Shown: piece after piece, positions 16,809-27,000 of the stretch
Layout: each line of letters starts with the position of its first letter
How positions within the stretch are numbered: the stretch's first letter is position 1
Origin: JADKBO01 sp965230345
GTDB taxonomy: Bacteria > Bacteroidota > Bacteroidia > Chitinophagales > Saprospiraceae
Assembly (NCBI GenBank): GCA_965230345.1
Contig: CBDDKR010000002.1
Location: forward strand, 2,170,001 to 2,234,000
Reading direction: 5' to 3'
Length of the DNA: 64,000 nucleotides
Notes under the pieces: generated by a model
Database searches by the model: none
What the model was told of the DNA's origin: nothing
What the model saw: only the letters and a program-made list of their open reading frames with translations
Translations under genes and position numbers: made by a program

Positions 16809-18047
16809 ATGAATAAATTATTTACACTAATATTTGTTTTAGGAATAAGTCAACTGATGGCTCAAATTGAGCAAGTGTCTGTCGGGCCTTCTTATAGTTT
16901 ACAAGCTTATTATTCTTTAAATAGTGGAGAACATTTTACACTTGAGAATACGGCTTGGGATATTGCATTCTCTAATGTTGGACAGATTGATGGAGGAATT
17001 TTCATTAATGAATCATCTTCATTTTCTGGTGAGCCTATAAGAGTCTTCAACACTGATATAACAGAATGGGAAAAAGTTTTTGACTTCACCGATTATGTAA
17101 ATGAAGATGCACTTCTAAATGCTGAAGAAGATTGGTCTGAAGGAGCGTTTAATACAGTTAAGGATACTACGAATCCTTTTCATTACGGATGGGGAGCATA
17201 CAATCCTAGTAACCACATGATTACAGGAGATAAGGTATACATCATTCAAAAACGTGATGGTACATACCTCAAATTTATGATGATATCTCTAGCACAAGGG
17301 ACTTTTAATTTCAGATACGCAAATCTTGATGGAACCAATGAAGTTGAAGGTTCAGTAAGTAAGGATACGGATTCGTCACATCCATATATATTATATTCAT
17401 TTGATAGTCAATCTGTCGTAGCATTCGAAGATGAGTTCGATTTGATTTTTCAAAGATACAGTACTCCACTTGATGCAGGTGGGGGAGAGCTAATTCCTTA
17501 TACGGTAACTGGGACTTTGGTATCAAAAGGAGTTGAAGCTGTAGCAGCTATTGGTGTAGATCCAGAGACAATAAATCATGAAGATTATTTGGCGGGTCTT
17601 AACGCAAATCCTAAAGAAATTGGTCATGGATGGAAGTTTTTTGATTTGACTACAGGGTGGGCAATATTTCAAGATATTGTATACTTTGTTAAAGACAGAA
17701 ACAATGAATTGTTCAAATTGACCTTTATTGATTTTGAAGGGTCTTCTACTGGTTTGGCTACACTCAAGAAGGAGTCTTTAGGAATCATTAGCTCGACAGA
17801 AGAAGAAAGCCAATTTTCTACAAAAGTAAATGTATATCCCAATCCAGTTGAGGATAGATTGTTTGTTGATATCAAGGATATAAGAGATGTAACGATCAGA
17901 GTTTATACAAAAGATGGAAGATTAGTATTAAATAAAAATTTGAATGCTAATGGTTACATTGACGTCCAAAATTTTGATTCAGGATTGTATTATGTAAATA
18001 TAAATTCTTCAACATATAGTGAATCTTACAAGATTTTAGTAAAGTAG
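16809..18047 (+). CDS. HmuY-like heme-binding protein with T9SS type A sorting domain
   Basis: This 412-residue protein has a signal peptide (LIFVLGISQLMAQ). The body resembles HmuY-family proteins: SYSLQAYYSLNSGEH, NTAWDIAFSN near the N-terminus, YIIQKRDGTYLKFMM in the middle, and WKFFDLTTGW with a following VYFVKDRNNELFKLTFIDF strand pair. HmuY of Porphyromonas captures heme for its TonB receptor. The last 75 residues are a type A T9SS sorting domain (VYPNPVEDRLFVDIK, IRVYTKDGRLV, LYYVNI), so the protein should be exported through SprA and attached to the surface or released. It is followed by a TonB receptor gene and divergent from the DUF6607 operon. Heme-ligating residues cannot be assigned by eye. 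Confidence 0.82.
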   Translation: MNKLFTLIFVLGISQLMAQIEQVSVGPSYSLQAYYSLNSGEHFTLENTAWDIAFSNVGQIDGGIFINESSSFSGEPIRVFNTDITEWEKVFDFTDYVNEDALLNAEEDWSEGAFNTVKDTTNPFHYGWGAYNPSNHMITGDKVYIIQKRDGTYLKFMMISLAQGTFNFRYANLDGTNEVEGSVSKDTDSSHPYILYSFDSQSVVAFEDEFDLIFQRYSTPLDAGGGELIPYTVTGTLVSKGVEAVAAIGVDPETINHEDYLAGLNANPKEIGHGWKFFDLTTGWAIFQDIVYFVKDRNNELFKLTFIDFEGSSTGLATLKKESLGIISSTEEESQFSTKVNVYPNPVEDRLFVDIKDIRDVTIRVYTKDGRLVLNKNLNANGYIDVQNFDSGLYYVNINSSTYSESYKILVK

Positions 18048-18230
18048 TAGAACCCTGATGAACGTATGTTAAGATGCAACTTTATTGTTTAAATAAGGTT
18101 TTGATTCGGATGATGGAGTTTAGTCTCGAGGATAACGAATATAGTTGGTTTTAGATAAGTGTTTTACCAATTTTAGTTATGCTTGAGACTAACTCTTTTT
18201 GATTTCATCTTTCTTTTAGAATTGAATATA

Positions 18231-20264
18231 ATGTATAGTAGATTTTTTCTAATAGCAGCGTTGATATTTTTGAGTGTTCTTTTAAGCGCTCAATCTAATG
18301 AAGATTCCATTGCGTTTAGTATCGACTTAGAAGACTTTGTTGTTACAGGAAACTTTGAACCCGTACATTACAAAAAAGCCATCCATAAGGTCCAAGTTAT
18401 TGATAAACAAAACTTAAGTAATCGAGGTGTGCTGAACCTAGGAGAAGCCTTAAATACCATATCTACCATTAGACTCTCGAACGACGCTGCTTTGGGTACC
18501 TCAGTTTCATTAAGAGGTATAGGAGCTTCAAATGTCGCTATTTTGATTGATGGTATTCCTGTAATTGGAAGGGAAGGAGGAATGATTGATTTGTCTCAAA
18601 TTTCATTGCAAAATGTTGAGAGATTAGAAATTGTTGAAGGTCCTTTATCTAATTTGTACGGTTCTAATGCTGCCGGTGGAGTGGTGAATATTATTACTTC
18701 GAAAAGCCAAATAAACAAATGGAAGATCCAGTCTAATAACCAGATAGAGTCTTTGGGTATAAACAATCATGATATGTTTGTTGGATACCAAGTAAGCCCC
18801 AGATGGCTGGTTGGTGTGAAAGGGCGATATTTCCGATCGAAACAATTCGATACTGATAGTTTCAGGGTCTATGTACCTCGATTATTATCTGATTCGAGTA
18901 TTACAATGGTAAAAAAATACCCTTTCAACCCTAAAGTTCAATACGGTTTCGGAGGGCACACCAGATATTCGTTTAATGAAGAAGATTACTTGATGGTCAA
19001 GTATGATTACAATTTTGAAGAAGTTAGTTCGTACGATCAAGTAAGAAGACCAATTTTTAAGCCTTATAGCAATGATGAGTTTTTTACCACTTTTAGATCG
19101 GATTGGGCAGCATCATATAAAAACGTTTTGGATAAAAATCAATCATTTCAAATTGATTTAGCCCGAAATCTATACAGAAGAAGAAAAGATGCGAAGAGAT
19201 ATTACCATGAGGATAAAAGCTATGATTCCGCACTAACAGAATCGGATACTACTTCTTTCATCAATTGGTTTGCCAAAGGTGTACACTCATACAAGCTAAA
19301 TAATTCCTGGACATTGATTAGTGGATTTAATTTGAATAAAGAGATTGGTTCAGGAGATAAGATTATTCAAAGAGGTAAAGAGGATTCGACTACAGTTGAC
19401 TTTTCAGAAATCGCTATTTTTTCAGATGTACGATATCGCTTCAATAATAAAATTGAATCTTCTATTTCACTTCGTTTTTTTAATCATAACCTCTATGGAA
19501 GTCGGCTTACTCCCAGTATCCAAACCAATTATCAAATCAATTCCCAATGGAACATTAGAGCGGGGCTTTCTCAGGGGTATCGAAGTCCTACGCTTAAAGA
19601 ATTGTTCTTGGAATTCATTGATGTAAATCATCACGTCTTAGGTAATCAAGACTTAAAACCTGAATACTCATACGATGCTCAAGCAACATTACTATATGAA
19701 CCCAATAAGAGCCATTTATTTCAGTTGGGTAGTCATTATACCATAATTGATGATCGGATAAATCTGGTTAACTTAGAAGAAAATATGTTTATTTACAGAA
19801 ATGATGATAAATTTAGTGTCTTTGGTTTAAACCCTACCTATGTGTTTGACTCAAAATGCTTAACATTTAGATCTGATATTAGTCTTAGATGGAGAAATGA
19901 AAAAGTTGTAGAAGATCAACCAACTTACGAGATATTTTCTTGGGATGTAAATTCACAAGTAAATATAAAAACTCCAATTAGAAACTTAAGTTTATTGATA
20001 AATCATCGTTACGTTGGTGCTGAACCAAGATATCGAATAATAGATGAAGCTGTTATAAAATATACGCAAGAAGATTACCATCGTATAGATTTGAGTCTGA
20101 CCTATAAAATGTGGTCAGATAAACTTTTATGGAGTATTGGGTGCAAGAATCTCTTAAATAACAAACGACTTAACCTATCCAGTCCAGATACTGCCCATGC
20201 ATCGTCATCATTCACTAATAGTCAAGGAATTTCTTGGTTTGGAAGATTGTCCATATCCATCTAA
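18231..20264 (+). CDS. TonB-dependent receptor, HmuR/BtuB-like
   Basis: A 677-residue outer-membrane receptor for the HmuY-delivered ligand, probably heme. The reading frame extends back to TTG 18183, but ATG 18231 directly precedes the signal peptide MYSRFFLIAALIFLSVLL and is chosen. There is no carboxypeptidase-like domain. The TonB-box region is LEDFVVTGNFEP. The plug has LGEALNTI, SLRGIGASNVAILIDGIPV and RLEIVEGPLSNLYGSNAAGG, and the barrel follows, ending GISWFGRLSISI. Its shortness relative to the other two receptors fits BtuB/HmuR types. It lies 183 bp after the hmuY-like gene with no clear promoter or terminator between, so the two are probably cotranscribed from the iron-box promoter at 16713. 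Confidence 0.88.
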   Translation: MYSRFFLIAALIFLSVLLSAQSNEDSIAFSIDLEDFVVTGNFEPVHYKKAIHKVQVIDKQNLSNRGVLNLGEALNTISTIRLSNDAALGTSVSLRGIGASNVAILIDGIPVIGREGGMIDLSQISLQNVERLEIVEGPLSNLYGSNAAGGVVNIITSKSQINKWKIQSNNQIESLGINNHDMFVGYQVSPRWLVGVKGRYFRSKQFDTDSFRVYVPRLLSDSSITMVKKYPFNPKVQYGFGGHTRYSFNEEDYLMVKYDYNFEEVSSYDQVRRPIFKPYSNDEFFTTFRSDWAASYKNVLDKNQSFQIDLARNLYRRRKDAKRYYHEDKSYDSALTESDTTSFINWFAKGVHSYKLNNSWTLISGFNLNKEIGSGDKIIQRGKEDSTTVDFSEIAIFSDVRYRFNNKIESSISLRFFNHNLYGSRLTPSIQTNYQINSQWNIRAGLSQGYRSPTLKELFLEFIDVNHHVLGNQDLKPEYSYDAQATLLYEPNKSHLFQLGSHYTIIDDRINLVNLEENMFIYRNDDKFSVFGLNPTYVFDSKCLTFRSDISLRWRNEKVVEDQPTYEIFSWDVNSQVNIKTPIRNLSLLINHRYVGAEPRYRIIDEAVIKYTQEDYHRIDLSLTYKMWSDKLLWSIGCKNLLNNKRLNLSSPDTAHASSSFTNSQGISWFGRLSISI

Positions 20265-20322
20265 AAATGAACTAAACGCTCGTTTGAAAACCTTACTTCA
20301 TATTAGTAATTTTTTTAATATG

Positions 20323-20341
20323 TAAATTTGTCTTAAATTTG
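20323..20341 (+). promoter_or_regulatory. Tandem -7 elements for ruvA
   Basis: Two TAAATTTG elements (20323-20330 and 20334-20341) lie 37 and 26 bp before the ruvA ATG. Both match TAnnTTTG. I see no operator sequence here, which fits housekeeping expression. Confidence 0.5.
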
Positions 20342-20366
20342 CCGATTGTGTACAATTTAACAGGCA

Positions 20367-20957
20367 ATGATAGGTTACCTTAAAGGCAAATTAGCTGTAA
20401 AAAATCCCACATTTCTCATCGTTGAATGTAATGGTGTAGGGTATCACGTAAACATAAGTTTGAATACCTTTAGTAAAGTGGAACATTTAGATGAATGCAT
20501 TATACATACACATCTTCATGTGAGAGAAGATGACATGAGTTTGTATGGTTTTTTTGATGCTGAAGAAAAAGATCTTTTCCTAAAGCTGGTTAGTGTAAAC
20601 GGAATTGGAAATAATACCGCAAGGGTAATCTTATCCTACATGAACGTGGAAGAGGTGAAGTCAGCCATTATGCGCGAAGACGTGGTTGCAATCAGCAAGG
20701 TTAAAGGCATAGGTCCAAAGACTGCAAAACGTCTGATTCTTGACTTGAAAGATAAAATCTATAAAGAATCTGGAGGTGATGTTGTTAATATTTCGACTAC
20801 TAACAATATTGTTAAAGAGGAGGCGTTATCTGCAATGTTAGCTCTTGGATTTCCAAAGGCAAGTATTGAAAAAGTCATTCAAAAAACCCTTGTTAATAAT
20901 CCTCAAATAAGCAATGTTGAGGAAGTTATTAAGTTGGTTTTAAAAAATATGAGCTAA
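20367..20957 (+). CDS. ruvA: Holliday junction branch migration protein RuvA
   Basis: RuvA binds Holliday junctions and recruits the RuvB motor. The 196-residue length is normal. Domain I starts MIGYLKGKLAVKNPTFLIVE with GVGYHV, followed by HLHVREDDMSLYGF. Domain II carries two HhH motifs: KLVSVNGIGNNTARVIL and ISKVKGIGPKTAKRLILDLK. A short linker leads to the C-terminal RuvB-interacting UBA-like helices (EALSAMLALGFPKASIEKVI). RuvA directly upstream of sprA is a recurring arrangement in Bacteroidota, and this gives positional support to both calls. The gap to sprA is 109 bp. Confidence 0.96.
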   Translation: MIGYLKGKLAVKNPTFLIVECNGVGYHVNISLNTFSKVEHLDECIIHTHLHVREDDMSLYGFFDAEEKDLFLKLVSVNGIGNNTARVILSYMNVEEVKSAIMREDVVAISKVKGIGPKTAKRLILDLKDKIYKESGGDVVNISTTNNIVKEEALSAMLALGFPKASIEKVIQKTLVNNPQISNVEEVIKLVLKNMS

Positions 20958-21066
20958 TGCTTCCATTTTTTTTAGTTTTCAAATACATTTTTGTCTAATA
21001 TATGCGTTATACCCATTTGGTATTAATCCATATTAAAATAGATTAGAGAAGATTCTAGGTAGAAGT

Positions 21067-24000
21067 ATGAAAATTTCAAGATTAATATTCTTTTCAAATT
21101 TAGTCGTTTTTATAGCGATAATGGCATCTCGGACATCGGCTACAAATGTTCCGGATATCTTTACAGATGTGCAAGTCGCTGTGACGGATACTATTCCACT
21201 GAAAGATCGTACCGGTGATTTTATTAATGATGATATATATAATCCGTTTGATATCATGCCATCTGTAATTACGCAGGAGGTTGAATATGATGCTAAGACA
21301 AATAGATATATCCTTATTGAAAAAATAGGGGACGAATATTACCGCCCTCCAACGTATATGACTTTTGATGAGTATATGGAGTGGCAGTCGAAACAACAGG
21401 AGAAGGAATATTTCAACAGTTTAGCCGGAATAAAATCAAAAAAAGCGAGCGCAACTGGAAAGATTGATCCGATGGATAAGATTGATGTGAGCAAATCCCT
21501 TGTGGATAAGATGTTCGGAGGCTCAGAAGTAACCATAAAACCACAAGGAAAGGTAGATCTTACCTTTGGATTGGTAGAGTACAACAAAACTACAGGTGCT
21601 CAACTTTTAGGTCAGCGAGCAGAACAATGGTTTATTCCAGGAGATTTTAGAATAGACCCAAGACTAAATGTTGATGGATCAATCGGTAAAAAACTGAATC
21701 TTGGGTTTAATTATGACTCAAATGCAACTTTTGATTTTGATAAAAAGATAAAGTTAGATTATAGTGCGGATGCTTTCAATGAAGATGATATCATCAAAAA
21801 GATTGAAGCAGGAAATGTAAGCTTGCCATTGAAAGGAAACCTAATTCAAGGTGCTCAATCTCTCTTTGGATTTAAGACCGAAGTTCAATTTGGACATTTA
21901 AGACTGACAGGTATTTTGTCTCAACAAAGGTCTAAACAAAATAACTTGAAGATTGAAAACGGAGCTTCTGTTCAAGAATTTGATATTACTCCTGACCAAT
22001 ACGATGAAAATCGTCACTTTTTCTTATCTCATTTTCATAGAGAAAATTATGAAAGATCATTGGTTAATTTACCTCAGGTAAAGTCTTCTTTTAGAGTAGC
22101 TCAAATAGAAGTTTGGGTGACCAATACAAGGACAGAGTTTCAGAATAGAACTACACCTATTGCTGCGATGGCAGACCTTGCAGAAGGTGATAGAGATAAG
22201 TATCACAATGAAACCCCTATGGGTTACGAACCTTTTACGTCTCCTGATCCTTCCTTAATTCTTAATGATGGGCAGTTTTTACCAGATAATAGATTAAACC
22301 CTTTGTATGGAGATTTATTAGAAAAGAATTCCACGGAAAATATAAATGAGTTGGATAAGATCTCTAACGCACTTCGTACGTATTACAATATGCAGGAGAA
22401 AAGGGATTTTGAAGTATTCCAAGGTAGAAGACTGAATCCAAGTGAATTTACTTTTCACCCACAACTAGGATTTATATCACTTAATTTTAAACTAAGACCT
22501 AATCAGAGTTTGGCGGTGTCCTATAAATATTTCTATACAGATAAATGTGATGATGTGTATTCTGTAGGTCAATTGATGAGTGAAGGAGGACAATCAAGTG
22601 AAGCTTTTGATGATGATCAAGAGCCTGTAGCGAGTAAGGTGATTTATACCAAATTGTTGAAATCATCCAATGAGCAAGTTAGCATTCCAATGTGGGATCT
22701 GATGATGAAGAACGTTTATAATCTTCGAACTTCAAATCTGACAAAAGATGGATTTACATTTGATATTTATTTTGAAGATGATGCAAATGACGGTTCGTTA
22801 AAGAAATATATTCCTGATAATTCAAGTAAAGAAATAGTTCCGTTACTCAATGTCTTTAATTTGGATACATTGAATAGATTTGGAGATCCACAATCTGATG
22901 GAGTCTTTGATTTTGTTCCAGGGATTACTGTTATTGAAAGAACAGGTAGCGTGGTATTTCCAGTCCTTGAACCATTCGGTTCTTCTTTGAAAAAATTGGG
23001 GTATCCTGATACTTTAATTTATCAAGAATTATATGATACAACTCAAGCGATAGCTCAAACTTTATTTACGCATAAGAATAAATTTATTATGCGCGCTAGA
23101 GTTGAAAATGCAACTTCTGGAGAGATATTGCTTGGACCTGGAATACCAGTGGGTGCTGAAAGGGTTACAGCAGGTGGAAAGACGTTGATCAAAGGTGTAG
23201 ATTATGAAATTGATTACTCTTTGGGTAGATTACAAATCATCAATCCAGCATACTTGGATCAAGGAACGCCCATCAATGTAACGTATGAAGATAGCGGTGC
23301 ATTCAGCATTAATACAAAAGTAATGCAAGGGCTCCGGGCCGATTACGAAGTGAGTAAAAAGTTGTCTGTTGGAGCTACTTATTTGAGATTGTCAGAAAGA
23401 CCATTTACACGTAAGGTAAACCTAGGTAATGACCCGATTAACAATAGGATCTTCGGAGTTGATTTGAACTATAATGATGAGTTGCCTTGGCTTACAAATG
23501 CAGTAGACAAATTACCATTCTATAGTACAAAGGCACCATCGTCAATTAATTTTACAGCAGAGGGAGCATATCTTAAGCCGGGACATAATAAAAACATTAA
23601 CATTAATAGTGAAGATGGTGGGGTAGTGAGTATCGATGACTTTGAAGGCGCTGTAAGTAGCTCTTTATTAGGTACAGGATTTCAACCTAATACATGGACA
23701 TATGCTAGTACACCTCCAGAAATTAGTGGAGCATTGGATTCAGGATTGGTTAGTGGATATAATAGAGCAGCCATTAACTGGTATGCCATAGATCAAGCGG
23801 CAAGAGGAAGTGATAGTGATCCACATAATCCATATACCAGACAAATTGATACTCGAGAACTCTTTGACCGTCAGGCAGATTTGGGACAAAATAGATTACC
23901 TGTATTTAACGTAAGTTACTACCCAACGGAAAGAGGAGTATATAATTTTGATCCGGAAAATGGTTCTGCATTTTCTAAAGGATTTGAGAAAGACGATGAA

Positions 24001-27000
24001 AATAAAATCATACGACTTCGTGATCCTAAAACCAGATGGGGTGGAATTATGAGAGGATTCCAAAATACAGATTTTGAGACGGCCAATTACGAATTCATTG
24101 AGTTTTGGGTATTGAATCCATTTATGGATGGCAGTGGAGGTGAAGATCAGCTCACAGGTGAAGAAGGTGATATGGTGTTTCAGTTAGGAAATATTTCTGA
24201 AGACATAATTAAAGATAATCTACAGTTCTATGAAAATGGTATTCCAGCAGATCCTACGACATCTTCAGTCCCTGTAAGAAATACGCCATGGGGAAAGGTC
24301 GCTTTAAAGATCCCAGTAGTTGATGGCTTTGATCAAGAAACCATTAATGAGCAAGATCTTGGATTGGATGGAATGACGGATGATGAAGAAAAAGAAAAGT
24401 ATGCTGAATGGCTAAGTGGCATTCCAACAGTTTATCAAGATTATTGGCAAGACCCATCAGGAGATAACTACAAGTTTTATGGAGATACAGAAGTTGTCGA
24501 GCAAAATCCAACATTATTAGGACGATTTAAGAAGTTTAATAATCCGCAAGGCAATGCTCCTGGAAATTCTCAAAACACAAGTAGCTTTACACGTGGTAAT
24601 CCGAAACCAGATAAAGAAGACTTAAATGGCAATAGGGCATTAGACTTAGCCGAATCTTTTTTCGAGTACCGAATTAAGATGCGAAATAGTAATGGCGAAA
24701 TTGATACCATCAATAGTCCATATTATCGGGAGACTAGAGAAGTTACAAGGCAAGGTGCAAATGGCGCGGTAACAGAAAAATGGTATAGATTTCAAGTTCC
24801 ATTGAATAAGCCAACTTCTTCATATGGAAACATCACTAATTTTAGATCTATACAGTTCATGCGAATGCACTTAACCAACTTCGAAAAAGCCAAGACTTTT
24901 AGAATGGCGGATTTCCAGTTGGTTAGAAGTTTGTGGAGAAAGTCACGTCCAACATGTAGAGGTGCAGATGTTACCATTCCTGAATTTTCTATAGATAAAG
25001 TAGGATTGCAAGAAAACTTTTCAAGAAGACCATTCAATTATAGAAGTCCTAAAGGAATACAACAAGAGTCTATCCAGGGTACGGTAAATAATATACTTCA
25101 GGATGAAAAGTCTTTAGTAGTTAAGTATGAGAATCTAGGTAATAATTGTGAAATTGGGGTACATAAATTATCTAGACTAAACCTAACGCAATACAAAAAA
25201 TTGCAGCTGTTTATTCATGGTGAGGATGATCCTATGTCGCCAAATAAAGCAGAATACGGAGACCTTGCTGTATTTGTGCGAGTTGGTAAGGATTTAACCA
25301 ATAATTACTACGAGTACGAATTGCCCCTAATGATGTCTGATCCAGATGACTATAATGTGGCGTCCAATATTTGGTTGGATACCAACTTCATTGATGTAAA
25401 ATTGTCCAAGTTTTTGGATGTAAAAAAAGCAAAATTGGCCAATACTGGTGAAGTCATAGAAGGTGGAGTTATACAAATTGATGATCCAGACTTGGTAGGA
25501 GCTAAAATTAGAATTAAAGGTGTACCAAGTCTAGGATTGGTTAAGATTATCGAAGTAGGTGTACGACATAAAAGAGATGACAAAAAACTTTACAATGGTC
25601 AGATCTGGATCAATGAGTTGAGATGTACTGGATTGAATGAAAAAGGCGGATATGCAGCTCAAGCAAGAATGCAGGTGAAAATGGCAGATTTGGGAGAGGT
25701 GAATATGGCGGCTAATTATAGTAGCGTTGGATTTGGTGCATTAGATCAAAAATTGCAGGATCGAAGCCAAGAAGAGGTTATACAATATGACATAGCAACG
25801 ACTATGCAATTGGGCAAGTTACTTCCGAAGGCGGTAAAACTAAACCTACCATTTTTTGCTCAGTATTCTAAAACGATTACAACTCCAAAATACGATGCAT
25901 ATCAATTGGATCTTACGACTCAAGAAGTATTGGATCATTCTCACGATTCATTACATCAAGACATTAAGGATAGGTCTAAAATTGTCAACACGATCAAAAG
26001 TGTCAACTTTACCAATGCAAAATTGGATGTAGGATCAGGAAAAATGCCTTGGGATCCCAAGAATATTAGTGCGACATATTCTTGGACAGAATCAGAATCT
26101 TCTACTCCAATATTGTCTTCCGAAAAGGAGACTGAAACGAAGATTGGGCTGGATTATAGATATAGCATTAAGGCACCTTACATACAACCGTTAAAATTTA
26201 TAAAATCTAAATATTTTAAATTCCTTTCTGAGTTCAATTTTAACTTGGTTCCAAATACCTTTAGTTTTAAATCTGAAGTCAACAGGTATAAAAACATCAA
26301 AGTCTTTAGATTGCCTGAGTCTGGAATTTTCCAGTTTGATGATCAGAGATATAAATGGGATAGAGCATACAATTTAGATTGGGACTTAGCAAAGTCGTTG
26401 AGATTTACCTATAAAGCTCAGACCTCATCCATAATTGATGAATTAAGGCAGGTAGGGATAGCAGAAACCGTAGAGCAAAGACCTTATGTTGATCCATTCG
26501 GAAATAAAACACATATTGTAGATGGGGTTGAAGTACCATACACTGAAGGAGATGTAGACAATTATAGAAGAGAGAGCTTTAGAGAATTTGGTAGATCTAA
26601 GTTCTATCAACAAGATGTTGCACTAAGTTATAGGGTGCCATTTAAAAATTTCCCATTCCTACATTGGGTATCTACAACTGCAGACTATAAGGCACAGTAT
26701 TCATGGAATGGTGGATCCTTGAGAGAATTCGATAATGGTGAGCCGATTGGTAATGTCATTCAGAATAATCAAGTACGAAGCGTTAATACAACCTTTAGCT
26801 TTGACAAAATATACAAGAAGTCGAAGTATTTGAAAAAGATTGAAAATGGCAATAGAAAGAGTAGAGGAAGGAGTAGTCGAAAGTCTAGAAACAAAAAGGA
26901 TGTTGTAAGCAAAGATGCTAATCGTAAGAAAAAGGCGGATAAGAAAGATAAAAGAAAGCAGGATCGAAATGTGACGATGACGGAGAGGGTCTTAATTCGA

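Noticed and set aside
18183..18230. Upstream TTG start for the third TonB receptor
   Set aside because: It would put 16 non-signal residues before a perfect signal peptide that begins at ATG 18231.
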